A stretch of 64,000 nucleotides of DNA from Nocardia brevicatena NBRC 12119 (lineage in GTDB: Bacteria > Actinomycetota > Actinomycetes > Mycobacteriales > Mycobacteriaceae). This document shows positions 50,090-59,237 of this stretch, one piece after another; within the stretch, counting starts at the first letter, position 1, and the number at the start of each line of letters is the position of its first letter. The stretch is from contig NZ_BAFU01000049.1 of the NCBI RefSeq assembly GCF_000308495.1, positions 1-64,000 of the forward strand, in the 5' to 3' direction. A program made the translations under genes and the position numbers. The notes below the pieces were generated by a model, which worked only from the letters and a program-made list of their open reading frames with translations, had not been told where the DNA came from and did no database searches.

Positions 50090-51683
50090 GCGGACGCGTG
50101 GACGGGGATCGTGGTGGAGTTCGGTGCGGGCCCGCACCACCACGGCGGCGACGGTTGTCGTCGCGGCGGCGTTGACGGCCACCGGGCTGGTCGTGCTCTC
50201 GGCGCTGCACGAGAATCTGGTCGAGAGCGCGAGCACGCAGGCGGAGAACACCGCGCGCGATATCGTCACCCAATTGGAGGCGGGAACCGACCTCGCGCGC
50301 TTACAGCTGCCCGATCCCGACGACGAACCCGTCCAGGTCGTTTCGGTCGACGGGCAGGTCCTGGCCGCCGATCCCGACCTGCGCGGCCCAGGCCCGATGG
50401 CGAACTTCGGGCCGTACTCGACCGCGGCGGCCGGCGGCCGTGACCACGTCACCGATGACGAGGATGACGACGAGGCCGACGATGATGGCGACGAGACCGA
50501 CGATGACGACGAGACCGACAGCGCCGACGACGGCGTGAGCCCGAAAGGGCCCGTGGCCGGACGAGGTACGGGTGTCGACGCGAATACTTCCGCGGGTCCG
50601 GCGGCCGGCCGTTCGGCCCTCACCGTCCCCGCCGACGTCACCCCCTCCACCATCGAGGCGGTATTCGGCGACGTGCGGTTGAGTGTGGGCGATACCGCCC
50701 CCGACAACTTCCGCGTCGCCGCGCTCGCGGGCTCGACTCCCGACGGTCGACCGGTCACCGTCTACGCGGGCGCGTCCCTGGACACCGCCGACAGTGCGGT
50801 GGCCGATGTGCGACGGGCCATGCTGATCGGCCTGCCGCTGCTGCTCGCCGTGGTCGCCGTGGTGACCTGGCTGGTCACTCGCCGGGCGCTGCGCCCCGTC
50901 GAGGCCATTCGGACCGAGCTCGCCGAGATCATGCACGGTGATCTGTCGCGACGTGTCCCCGAGCCGGCCTCGCGCGACGAGATCGCCAGACTCGCCGCCA
51001 CCACCAACGACACCCTCGCGGCACTGGAGGAATCCTCGGAAAGGCAGCGTCGGTTCATCGCCGATGCCGCGCACGAGCTGCGCAGCCCCATCGCCAGCCT
51101 GCGCACCCAACTCGAAGTGGCTCAGGCCCATCCGGGTCTGCTCGAGCTGGACGGCCTGCTCGGAGACACCGTCCGGTTGGAACATCTCGCGGCCGACCTG
51201 CTGCTTCTGGCCCGGCTCGACGCGGGCGAACAGCCTCGTGCGGACCGGGTGAACCTGACGGCATTGATCGCCGACGAGTTGTCCCACCGGGTAGGTGACC
51301 GCATACCGGTCGATACCGCACTGCCCGACGAGGAGATCGTGGTCGCCGGAAGCCGTACCCAGATCGCCCGTGTCCTGGGCAATCTCGTCGACAACGCGCA
51401 ACGCCATGCCGTGACGACGGTACGGGTGGTGCTCGAGCGCGCGGCCGATACGGCCGTTGTCGAAGTCGTCGACGACGGTTCCGGGGTACCGGAGGCGGAT
51501 CGGGAGCGGATCTTCCAGCGTTTCGTCCGTCTCGATGATGCCCGCAGCCGGGACGAGGGCGGTGCGGGCCTCGGCCTCGCCATCGTCCGCGACGTGGTCG
51601 AACACCACGGGGGCACCATCCGGGTCGACGCGGGCGTGTCCGGTGGCGCGCGCTTCGTCGTCGAATTTCCGCTGAGGCGGTGA
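50082..51683 (+). CDS. Sensor histidine kinase with acidic sensor tract
   Basis: A 533-residue kinase. Membrane helices at about 20-42 and 245-267 bound an extracytoplasmic region of 200 residues. That region holds a tract at 125-150 with 20 Asp/Glu in 26 positions. HAMP follows, then the H-box FIADAAHELRSPIASLR with the phospho-His, N-box LGNLVDNAQRHA, G1 VVDDGSGVP and G2 GGAGLGLAIV. Acidic patches in PhoQ-type sensors bind divalent cations and cationic peptides; a similar role is inferred. Start GTG 50082 lies inside the regulator gene, so both are coupled. Confidence 0.9.
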   Translation: MAERTRGRGSWWSSVRARTTTAATVVVAAALTATGLVVLSALHENLVESASTQAENTARDIVTQLEAGTDLARLQLPDPDDEPVQVVSVDGQVLAADPDLRGPGPMANFGPYSTAAAGGRDHVTDDEDDDEADDDGDETDDDDETDSADDGVSPKGPVAGRGTGVDANTSAGPAAGRSALTVPADVTPSTIEAVFGDVRLSVGDTAPDNFRVAALAGSTPDGRPVTVYAGASLDTADSAVADVRRAMLIGLPLLLAVVAVVTWLVTRRALRPVEAIRTELAEIMHGDLSRRVPEPASRDEIARLAATTNDTLAALEESSERQRRFIADAAHELRSPIASLRTQLEVAQAHPGLLELDGLLGDTVRLEHLAADLLLLARLDAGEQPRADRVNLTALIADELSHRVGDRIPVDTALPDEEIVVAGSRTQIARVLGNLVDNAQRHAVTTVRVVLERAADTAVVEVVDDGSGVPEADRERIFQRFVRLDDARSRDEGGAGLGLAIVRDVVEHHGGTIRVDAGVSGGARFVVEFPLRR

Positions 51684-52008
51684 CACGGGCCGAACGCAAC
51701 GACACGAGGGTCCGGGATATCGCCCACCGAGCGACCCGGCGCCTATCGCCCGGATATCCAGACCGACACCATCGTGAACGGATGTCCGCGTAGCGCGGAC
51801 CATTTGAGTTCGGCCTCGATCAAGGATTCGTCGATCGGGGTTTCGGCGAGTTCCGCACAAAACATTCTCGCCGCCGGACGGGGGGAGGCCAAACGCCTGC
51901 GGAAGGACTGTGAGCCTTTCCGCCTAGCGGAAAGCGAGCCCCGGTGAAACAGGAACCCACCGAGATGCCGGCCAGCGGCATGGCAGGAATTCCGGGCCTT
52001 CAGACCGG
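51684..52008. other. Intergenic stretch after the kinase gene
   Basis: No intact gene is supported. The region leads into the oxidoreductase relic at 52009. Confidence 0.4.
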
Positions 52009-52101
52009 GAGGACGTCAACCAAGGCCTGGAGAACACTCTCGACGCGTACGCGTGGCGGTTCACCGGTGAGAAGCGGGGCAAGGCGCTGGTCCAGGTCGG
52101 C
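52009..52101 (+). pseudogene. 3' remnant of a CurA-type NADP-dependent oxidoreductase
   Basis: The frame gives EDVNQGLENTLDAY, then WRFTGEKRGKALVQVG. This matches the last helix and strand of zinc-free medium-chain reductases (V..GLEN.P.AF..LF.G...GK.LV.V). Nothing else of the gene is left upstream. The HAD gene begins 71 bases after it. Relic status rests on this short match. Confidence 0.4.
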
Positions 52102-52172
52102 GAACCCGTCGACCGAGCGCCGCTGCCCACGGGTTCACGATTGGGCATCGGATGGGCGGGTAATCGCCGATC

Positions 52173-52853
52173 ATGCCTGACAGCGACCCCTCGGGTGCGG
52201 TGCTGTTCGATATCGACGGCACCCTCGTCGACTCCAACTACCTGCATGTCCACGCCTGGTCCAGAGCCTTCCGCGAGGTCGGCGCGGGGGTGGATGCCTG
52301 GCGGGTGCACCGCTGTGTGGGCATGGACGGGTCGCTCCTGGTGGACACGCTGCTCCCGGACGCCGACGAAGAGACCGCACAGCGAGCGAAGGACCTGCAT
52401 CTGCGCTACTACCTGGATACCCGTCCGCTCATGCGGCGGACCGCCGGCGCCAGGGAACTGCTCGACCGTGTTGCCGCGTCCGGGCCGACCGTCGTATTGG
52501 CGACCTCCGCGCCGCAGGATGAGCTCGCCGCCCTGCGCGAGGTGCTCGGCGGGGAGGAGGTGGTGTCGGTGCAGACCTCCGGCGAGGATGTCGAGACGGC
52601 CAAACCGCGGCCCGATATCGTGCGCATCGCCCTGGACCGCTCCGGCGTCGACGCCGCCGGGGCGGTTTTCGTCGGCGACACCGTATGGGACGCCGAGGCA
52701 TGTCGCCGTGCTGGGGTGTCCTTCGTCGGGTTCCGGTGCGGCGGGATCAGTGAGGCGGAATTGCGTGAGGCGGGGGCGCGGGCCGTCTACGACGATCCCG
52801 CCGAGCTGCTCGCGCGGTTCGAGCACAGCCCGATCGCCGGACTGATCCGATGA
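52173..52853 (+). CDS. HAD-superfamily phosphatase
   Basis: A 226-residue HAD subfamily IA hydrolase. Motif I is [13 protein letters not shown] with the nucleophile Asp; motif II Ser/Thr is in LATSAP; motif III Lys is in ETAKPRPD; motif IV is [11 protein letters not shown]. The alpha-helical cap ([15 protein letters not shown]) is of the phosphoglycolate/beta-phosphoglucomutase type. The substrate is not predictable. ATG 52173 has no strong ribosome site. It is followed 40 bases on by ilvD. Confidence 0.88.
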   Translation: MPDSDPSGAVLFDIDGTLVDSNYLHVHAWSRAFREVGAGVDAWRVHRCVGMDGSLLVDTLLPDADEETAQRAKDLHLRYYLDTRPLMRRTAGARELLDRVAASGPTVVLATSAPQDELAALREVLGGEEVVSVQTSGEDVETAKPRPDIVRIALDRSGVDAAGAVFVGDTVWDAEACRRAGVSFVGFRCGGISEAELREAGARAVYDDPAELLARFEHSPIAGLIR

Positions 52854-52893
52854 CTCCGGTTGTCGGTCCGGCGGTTTTCGGTGCGGCGGGAGG

Positions 52894-54612
52894 ATGATGG
52901 GCAGCGTGTCTCATGACCCGACTTCACCCGAGATGAAACCGCGTAGCCGTGACGTTACCGATGGCTTGGAGAAGACCGCGGCGCGAGGGATGCTGCGTGC
53001 GGTCGGTATGGGCGACGAGGATTGGGCGAAGGCCCAGATCGGTGTGGCGTCCTCGTGGAACGAGATCACTCCCTGCAATCTGTCGCTCGATCGCCTGGCC
53101 CGCGGCTGCAAGGAGGGTGTGTTCGCCGCCGGCGGATTCCCTATGCAGTTCGGCACCATCTCGGTCTCCGACGGTATCTCGATGGGCCACGAGGGAATGC
53201 ATTTCTCCCTGGTCTCGCGTGAGGTGATCGCGGACAGTGTGGAGACCGTGATGCAGGCCGAACGGCTCGACGGGTCGGTGCTGCTCGCCGGCTGCGACAA
53301 ATCGCTGCCCGGGATGCTGATGGCGGCGGCCCGGCTGGACCTGGCGAGCGTATTCCTCTACGCGGGTTCCATCCTGCCGGGTATCGCGAAACTGTCCGAC
53401 GGCAGCGAACGCGAGGTGACCGTCATCGATGCCTTCGAAGCGGTGGGGGCCTGTTCGCGCGGGCTGATGAGCCGGGAGGACGTCGACGCGATCGAGCGGG
53501 CCATCTGCCCCGGGGAGGGCGCCTGCGGCGGTATGTACACCGCCAATACGATGGCGAGCGCGGCCGAGGCGCTGGGTATGTCGCTGCCCGGCAGCGCGGC
53601 GCCGCCGGCCACGGATCGGCGCCGGGACGGTTATGCCCGCCGCAGCGGTCGGGCGGTGATCGAACTGATCCGGCGCGGAATCACCCCCTCCGACATACTC
53701 ACCACCGAGGCATTCGAGAACGCCATCGCGGTGGTGATGGCCTTCGGCGGGTCCACCAACGCCGTACTGCACCTGTTGGCGATCGCGCACGAGGCGAAGG
53801 TCGCGCTGAGTCTGGACGATTTCGCCCGGATCGGGCGGCGCGTCCCGCACCTGGCCGATGTCAAACCGTTCGGCCGGCACGTGATGACCGATATCGACCG
53901 GGTGGGCGGTGTCCCGGTGCTGATGAAGACGTTGCTCGATGCCGGGCTGCTGCACGGTGACTGTCTCACCGTGACCGGCCGCACGGTCGCCGAGAACCTG
54001 GCCGATATCGCGCCGCCGGACCCGGACGGCAAAGTGATGCGCGCCCTGTCCACCCCGATCCATCCGACCGGCGGTATCACCATCCTGCACGGTTCCTTGG
54101 CCCCCGAGGGTGCCGTGGTCAAATCGGCGGGTTTCGAATCCGACGCCTTCGTGGGCGCCGCACGGGTTTTCGACCGCGAGCGGGCCGCGATGGACGCACT
54201 GGAGGACGGGACCATCTCGGCGGGTGATGTGGTGGTCATCCGCTACGAGGGTCCCAAGGGCGGCCCGGGGATGCGGGAGATGCTCGCGATCACCGCGGCC
54301 ATCAAGGGTGCCGGGCTCGGTAAGGACGTCCTGTTGCTCACCGATGGGCGGTTCTCCGGCGGCACCACCGGCCTGTGTGTCGGCCATGTGGCTCCGGAAG
54401 CGGTCGACGCGGGACCCATCGCGTTCGTTCGGGACGGCGACCGTATACGCCTGGACGTCGGTGCGGGCACCCTCGACCTGCTGGTCGATCCGGACGAACT
54501 CGCCGGCCGCCGCGACGGTTGGGCCCCACTGCCGCCGCGCTACACCCGTGGGGTACTCGCGAAGTATCAGCGGCTCGTGGGTTCGGCCTCCCGCGGCGCG
54601 GTCTGTGATTGA
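52894..54612 (+). CDS. ilvD: Dihydroxy-acid dehydratase
   Basis: A 572-residue IlvD that dehydrates 2,3-dihydroxy-isovalerate and 2,3-dihydroxy-3-methylvalerate in Val/Ile synthesis. Fe-S ligands Cys are in [10 protein letters not shown] and VGACSRGLM; the [17 protein letters not shown] motif holds another Cys and the Mg-site region; the C-terminal [17 protein letters not shown] carries the active Ser. Length is normal. GGGAGG lies right before ATG 52894/52897, so GTG 52906 may be the true start. The gene stands apart from other branched-chain genes, so it may be a second copy acting on sugar acids. Confidence 0.92.
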   Translation: MMGSVSHDPTSPEMKPRSRDVTDGLEKTAARGMLRAVGMGDEDWAKAQIGVASSWNEITPCNLSLDRLARGCKEGVFAAGGFPMQFGTISVSDGISMGHEGMHFSLVSREVIADSVETVMQAERLDGSVLLAGCDKSLPGMLMAAARLDLASVFLYAGSILPGIAKLSDGSEREVTVIDAFEAVGACSRGLMSREDVDAIERAICPGEGACGGMYTANTMASAAEALGMSLPGSAAPPATDRRRDGYARRSGRAVIELIRRGITPSDILTTEAFENAIAVVMAFGGSTNAVLHLLAIAHEAKVALSLDDFARIGRRVPHLADVKPFGRHVMTDIDRVGGVPVLMKTLLDAGLLHGDCLTVTGRTVAENLADIAPPDPDGKVMRALSTPIHPTGGITILHGSLAPEGAVVKSAGFESDAFVGAARVFDRERAAMDALEDGTISAGDVVVIRYEGPKGGPGMREMLAITAAIKGAGLGKDVLLLTDGRFSGGTTGLCVGHVAPEAVDAGPIAFVRDGDRIRLDVGAGTLDLLVDPDELAGRRDGWAPLPPRYTRGVLAKYQRLVGSASRGAVCD

Positions 54613-54747
54613 GTGCGGCCGGTCTTTCCGGTATCGAGGCCGGGTACGGAGGAGATCGACCGATCCCCCGGCGGACGGGGTCGGAGCCGGGGTCCGAGCG
54701 GTAGGCTCGTCGGGGGAATTCTGTGGCGTCACATAGTTGGGGAGACC

Positions 54748-55010
54748 GTGACGACCGATACCGGGTCGCGCGTCGGCCGAGTGCCGGCGGCGCTCACCGA
54801 ACCAGCGGGGCATGCCGACCCTTATCCGTTGTACCGGGAACTGCGCGAACTCGGCCCGGCCGCATACGCCCTCGATGGGACACTCGTCGTCAGCGGGTAT
54901 CGGATGGTGTCGGCTGCTGGTGCGTGATCACCGGTTGCCGAAACGGCCGGAGCCCCATCTGATCGCCTCCGGATTTCCCGATCGGCGTGAATATCCGGGC
55001 TGCGTATGGC
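54748..55010 (+). pseudogene. Truncated, frameshifted cytochrome P450 relic
   Basis: From GTG 54748 (GGGGAGA ahead) the frame reads HADPYPLYRELRELGP and LDGTLVVSGYRMVSA, the start of an actinobacterial P450. One base is then lost or gained near 54910; the next frame continues LLVRDHRLPKRPEPHL and GFPD. No I-helix, ExxR or heme loop follows. The gene is cut after about 90 residues, and the cyclase gene starts 160 bases on. Confidence 0.6.
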
Positions 55011-55173
55011 TTTCACCGGCATGCCGGCGCCGAACCCGCCCGAAGCGTGGCCTTTCACCGGATGAGCGCGGTCGGTTCCCGCGGATAGCTCTTCAATTGC
55101 CACACCTTGATTACCGCGTGGTCTCCTATTGACACCGATAGTGCTGCCGATCACACTGAGGGAGAAAGATGAC

Positions 55174-56136
55174 ATGACTGTCACGTCATTAATGTTCGGC
55201 AAGGAGGCGATGGTGCCCGAAATTCCCGACATGCGCACACTGGGCCAGAAGGTCAGCAACTGGGGTCGATGGGGGACCGAGGACGAGCGCGGAACCACAA
55301 ACCTGATCACCCCGGAGCGCGTGGTGGCCGCCGCGGGTTTGATTCGCACCGGTCAGACCTTCAAACTGGGCATTCCGCTCGACGGTGAAGGCCCGCAACC
55401 CGGCGGTGCGCGGATCAACCCGATACGGCTGATGTCGGAGAACGGCCAGGAGCAGGTGCTTCCGGGCGGGTTCAAATGGGCCGACGATTTCGTGTTCATG
55501 CCGCTACAGGCCGGCTCGCAGTACGACTCGCTGGCACATGTGCACTATGACGATCAGCTCTACAACGGGCATCCCGGTTCCGGGGTGACGGTCAAGGGCG
55601 CCGACAAGTGTGGGATTCATACCCAATCCGGCGGAATCGCCGGCCGCGGCGTGCTACTGGACGTTGCCCGGGCGCGCGGAGTGGACTGGCTCGACGCGGG
55701 AACCGCGATCGGACCCGATGAGCTCGACGCGGTCGCCGCGGCCCAGGGCGTGGGAGTCGGTGCGGGGGACATCCTGCTGATCAGGACGGGGTGGCGCAAG
55801 AAGTTTCTCACCGATCGTGACGCCGCGGGATTCATGGCCGGGGAGCCCGGACTGAGCCTGGCCTGTGCGACCTGGCTGCGCGAGCGTGACGTCGCGGTCG
55901 TGGGCTCGGACAACTGGGCGGTCGAGGTGATGCCCGGTGAGCATCCCGGAACCGCGTTCGAACTCCATATGGTGCTCATTCGTGATATGGGCCTGACGCT
56001 CGCCGAAATGCTCGATTTCGAGGATTTGGCCAAGGCCTGCGCGGCCGACGGCCGATGGGATTTCTTCTATGCCGGACCACCGCTGCAGTTCACGCGCGGA
56101 GTCGGCTCGCCGATCAATCCGCTCGCGGTCAGGTGA
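55174..56136 (+). CDS. Cyclase-family (kynurenine formamidase-like) hydrolase
   Basis: A 320-residue member of the PF04199 cyclase/KynB-like fold. Family motif HxGTHxD is altered to QYDSLAHVHYD, with His residues still present for metal; later FELHMVLIRDMGLTLAEML and VGSDNWAVE fit the larger actinobacterial branch. These enzymes hydrolyse amides, lactones or cyclise polyketides. ATG 55174 has GAGGGAGAAAG ahead. It is followed 49 bases on by a CoA ligase, so it may release the acid that the ligase activates. Confidence 0.87.
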   Translation: MTVTSLMFGKEAMVPEIPDMRTLGQKVSNWGRWGTEDERGTTNLITPERVVAAAGLIRTGQTFKLGIPLDGEGPQPGGARINPIRLMSENGQEQVLPGGFKWADDFVFMPLQAGSQYDSLAHVHYDDQLYNGHPGSGVTVKGADKCGIHTQSGGIAGRGVLLDVARARGVDWLDAGTAIGPDELDAVAAAQGVGVGAGDILLIRTGWRKKFLTDRDAAGFMAGEPGLSLACATWLRERDVAVVGSDNWAVEVMPGEHPGTAFELHMVLIRDMGLTLAEMLDFEDLAKACAADGRWDFFYAGPPLQFTRGVGSPINPLAVR

Positions 56137-56185
56137 GCGCGGTGATGACGGTCGTGCGGAAGTCGAGACGGCAGGGAGACCGGGA

Positions 56186-57706
56186 ATGCTGATCGGGGAC
56201 ATCGTCGAATACGGTGCACGCAAACATCCGGATCGGATCGCGGTGCGGTTCGAGAACGAAGCGGTCGACTATCGGCAGTTGCGCGACCGCAGCCGCCGTC
56301 TCGCCAACGCTCTGCTCGGTGTCGCCGAGCCGGGCGACCGGGTCGCGATCCTGTCGGGAAACTGCACCCAGTACCTCGACTGCTACTACGGCGTGCCGAT
56401 GGCGGGTATGGCGTTGACGATCCTCAACTTTCGGCTGCATCCGGAGCAGGTCGTCGCGTTGATCCGGCATTCGGGCGCCCGGGTGCTGATCGTGGCCGCC
56501 GAGTTCGCCGATATGGTGGGCCGCATTCGTGACCGAATTCCCTCGGTGTCCACTGTGGTATCGATCGGAACGGCGCCCGATGCCGTCGGATGGGACGAAT
56601 TCGTCGGCGCCGCCGTGGCCGAAGCTCCCCGCGTGCGTCCGGATCCCGGCGATGTCGCATGGTTGGTGTACACCAGCGGAACCACCGGCACCCCGAAGGG
56701 GGTGATGCTCTCCCATCGCAATCTGCTCACCGGTGTGACCTCCTCCGCGCTGCAGTGGGAGTTACCGGAGGAGACGGTATTCCTGTTCTGTTTCCCGCTG
56801 TGCCATGTCGGTGGGTACGTCACCCTGGTGAACCATCTGGTGGGCGCCACCGTCGGTATCCTGCGGGCCTACGACAACGCGACCTTCCTGCGTCTGGTCG
56901 ACGACTGGCAGGTGACGCAAACGGGACTGGCACCGACGATGATCAACTTCCTGCTACAGGATCCCGAGCTGGACCGACATTCGCTCGACTCCCTACAAGC
57001 GGTCGGCTACGGTTCGTCGGCCATTCCCGCCACCGTGTTGCGGGAGGGACTGAAGCGTTTCGGATGCGATTTCTATCAGGGGATGGGCATGACCGAACTC
57101 GCCGGCAATGTGCTGCATCTGGACAGCGCAGCGCATCATCGAGCAGCGCTCGGTGAAACCGAGTTGCTCGCATCGGCCGGAAAGCCGATGCGGTTGGCCG
57201 ATATCTGTATCGTCGACGACGATTTCGACGATGTGCCGGCCGGGCAGGTCGGGGAGATGGTCGTGCGTGGCGATCAGGTGACCGTCGGCTACTGGAACGA
57301 GCCGCAGGCGACCGCCGATGCCTTCGCCGACGGCTGGTTTCGCACCGGCGATCTGGTTCGGCAGGACGACGAGGGCTTCGTCTACATCGTCGACAGGAAA
57401 AAGGACCTCATTATCAGCGGCGGCGAGAACATCGCCTCGCTGACGGTCGAACAGGCCCTGTATCGGCACCCCGGCGTGGCCGAGGCGGCCGCGATCGGTG
57501 TTCGCGACGATACCTGGGGAGAAGTGGTGTGCGCGGTGGTGGTCCTTCGCGAGGGCGTCACCGCCTCGGCGGAGGACATCATCGCCAACTGTCGTGAACA
57601 CCTCGGTGGATTCCAGGTACCCCGCCGGGTGGAATTCGTCGAGGCCCTTCCGAAGAACGTGACCGGAAAGATTCTCAAACGAGAACTCCGCGAAAGCTTC
57701 TCGTGA
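56186..57706 (+). CDS. Fatty/aryl acyl-CoA ligase (AMP-binding)
   Basis: A 506-residue ANL ligase. Key motifs: YTSGTTGTPKGVMLSH (P-loop), GMGMTELAGN, RTGDLVRQ, DRKKDLIISGGENIASLTVE (hinge) and NVTGKILKREL with catalytic Lys. The medium-length, N-terminal form resembles FadD and cyclohexane-carboxylate ligases. ATG 56186 has GGGAGACC ahead. Co-directional with the cyclase, it probably completes a two-step unit: hydrolysis and CoA activation. Confidence 0.9.
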   Translation: MLIGDIVEYGARKHPDRIAVRFENEAVDYRQLRDRSRRLANALLGVAEPGDRVAILSGNCTQYLDCYYGVPMAGMALTILNFRLHPEQVVALIRHSGARVLIVAAEFADMVGRIRDRIPSVSTVVSIGTAPDAVGWDEFVGAAVAEAPRVRPDPGDVAWLVYTSGTTGTPKGVMLSHRNLLTGVTSSALQWELPEETVFLFCFPLCHVGGYVTLVNHLVGATVGILRAYDNATFLRLVDDWQVTQTGLAPTMINFLLQDPELDRHSLDSLQAVGYGSSAIPATVLREGLKRFGCDFYQGMGMTELAGNVLHLDSAAHHRAALGETELLASAGKPMRLADICIVDDDFDDVPAGQVGEMVVRGDQVTVGYWNEPQATADAFADGWFRTGDLVRQDDEGFVYIVDRKKDLIISGGENIASLTVEQALYRHPGVAEAAAIGVRDDTWGEVVCAVVVLREGVTASAEDIIANCREHLGGFQVPRRVEFVEALPKNVTGKILKRELRESFS

Positions 57707-58284
57707 GGAGACGACCGCAGCGGGCATGTCTGCCCCGATCCGGGTGGGCGTGTCCGTGTCGGTGTTCCACTCGTGTGCCGAGTCGTGCGCACCCGGTTGC
57801 GCGATGCCCGGAGATCCCACGACGACCGGTTGGTCTCGGGCGAACGGGCAAACCGAGCGAAACAACGGTCCACGAGGACACGGGGTTGCGGTAGTTTTCG
57901 CGCAAAACCAACGGATATGGACGTATCTCTCTGATCGGAAAGGGGAGCTACCACAGATAAGGGTGCCGCTCGGCGCGCAGCCCGACAGCGTAGTTGCAGG
58001 TAGGTGCTTCCATTACCACGGGTAACGGGCTGTTATCCGCAACAGTGGACAACTTCGTCGGACTTTCCGGCGTTGCTACCGGGACCCCGACGACGGCGAA
58101 TTCCCACTGGTCCGGCGCGGACGGCCGCATACACTGCTCGGGCGGCGTGGACATGGGATGAGTGCTCTCACAGGGTCCGGGGTGGCCGTCGAAAGCAACG
58201 ACATGGGCTCAATACGTCAACGACACAGGGCTTCGCCTGCGTCGAAGGGCCTGTGAGCCGAACCGTGTTCCTACCCTTGGCGCA
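57707..58284. other. Intergenic stretch of 578 bases
   Basis: No gene with a ribosome site or known domain was found. A leftward frame at 57948-58154 has normal-looking composition but no start signal. No strong hairpin was seen behind the ligase gene. Confidence 0.4.
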
Positions 58285-58956
58285 ATGGGCGCTGTCATCG
58301 GTGATCTACTGCCACTCGCGGTGGGTGTGGCGATCTCACCGATCCCTGTGTTGGCCGCGATCATGATGATCCTGTCGAAGAACGCCGCCGGCGCCGGCCG
58401 CGGGTTCGCGCTCGGCTGGGTGGCCGGGATCGCGGCGGCGACGGTGATCATGGTTTTGTTGGCCGGCTCGATGGGTGGTCCGGCCGACCGACAACCGTCG
58501 ACGGCGGGCTCGTGGCTGAAAATCGCGCTCGGGGTGCTGCTGTTGGGATTGGCGGTGCTGCAGTGGCGGGCCCGCGCGGACACGGCGATACCGAGGTGGA
58601 TGCGGGCCATCAATGAGCTCACCGTCGGGCGAGCCGTCGGGCTGGGAGTTCTGCTGTCAGCGGTGAATCCGAAGAACCTACTGCTGTGTGTGTCCGCGGG
58701 TGTGGTGATCGGGGCCGGCGGCATCAGCGTGGGCGGCCAGGCCGTCGCGGTCGTCGTATTCACGCTGTTGGCCGCGGCCGGCGTGCTGGTGGTGATTCTC
58801 GGTTATACCCTGGCCGCCGACCGGCTGCGTGCCCCGCTGGGGCGGCTGCGGGCCTGGCTGCAGGACAACAACCACATGGTGATGGCGATCGTACTGCTCA
58901 TCATGGGCGCTGTCGTGCTCGGGAAGGGCATCGGCGGATTCTGGCCTGCACGGTAG
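58285..58956 (+). CDS. GAP/Sap-family membrane protein
   Basis: A 223-residue membrane protein of the GAP (Sap, SfLAP-like) family, related to LysE-type exporters. Six helices: LLPLAVGVAISPIPVLAAIM, GFALGWVAGIAAATVIMVLL, LKIALGVLLLGLAVLQW, VGLGVLLSAVNPKNLLLCVSA, AVAVVVFTLLAAAGVLVVIL and MVMAIVLLIMGAVVLGKGI. NPKN in helix 4 is a family mark. Mycobacterial relatives help export glycolipids and sulfolipids. ATG 58285 fits; no strong ribosome site. The target lipid is unknown. Confidence 0.87.
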   Translation: MGAVIGDLLPLAVGVAISPIPVLAAIMMILSKNAAGAGRGFALGWVAGIAAATVIMVLLAGSMGGPADRQPSTAGSWLKIALGVLLLGLAVLQWRARADTAIPRWMRAINELTVGRAVGLGVLLSAVNPKNLLLCVSAGVVIGAGGISVGGQAVAVVVFTLLAAAGVLVVILGYTLAADRLRAPLGRLRAWLQDNNHMVMAIVLLIMGAVVLGKGIGGFWPAR

Positions 58957-59001
58957 TGGCAGCACCTATCCGAGGATCGAGGCAGCTGCGGGAGTGAATC
59001 C

Positions 59002-59133
59002 ATGAGCGACGAACAACCCGCTGGGAACTCGGGTCGGCCCCTCGCACGGCCTTGCGGGGTACGGACCATGGAGATCGCTGCGATCAGCGACTTCTACCGG
59101 CGTTCCACCTCCCCGGGATCGTCGCGTTCCTGA
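59002..59133 (+). CDS. Possible small protein (43 aa)
   Basis: MSDEQPAGNSGRPLARP begins at ATG 59002, with GGGAG eight bases ahead, and ends 15 bases before the 48-bp palindrome. There is no membrane helix and I know no similar protein. Support is only the ribosome site and the terminator position; it may be a relic. Confidence 0.25.
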   Translation: MSDEQPAGNSGRPLARPCGVRTMEIAAISDFYRRSTSPGSSRS

Positions 59134-59148
59134 TGGGTGCAAGGCGCG

Positions 59149-59196
59149 ACGCTCGCCGAGACCGCCGACAGCGCTGTCGGCGGTCTCGGCGAGCGT
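59149..59196. terminator. 48-bp perfect palindrome, likely bidirectional terminator
   Basis: Bases 59149-59172 are the exact reverse complement of 59173-59196, with no loop bases. It lies between a rightward unit ending at 58956 or 59133 and a leftward operon ending at 59238. No T-tract follows either arm. Actinobacteria commonly end transcripts with such hairpins. Confidence 0.7.
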
Positions 59197-59237
59197 TCGG
59201 GCGGTCGGTCGAGGGGACGACTCGCCGGCCGCCCGGA

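Larger units (their letters stand above)
58957..59237. other. Gap between convergent units
   Basis: It holds a small open frame (59002-59133) and a 48-bp palindrome (59149-59196), listed separately. Nothing else is supported. Confidence 0.5.

Noticed and set aside
52924-54813. 629-codon open frame opposite ilvD
   Set aside because: It is a GC-skew shadow of ilvD: no known motif, His/Arg/Gly-rich composition, no ribosome site.
57948-58154. 68-codon leftward frame with normal-looking protein
   Set aside because: No ribosome site, no partner gene and no known motif; mentioned only as part of the gap.
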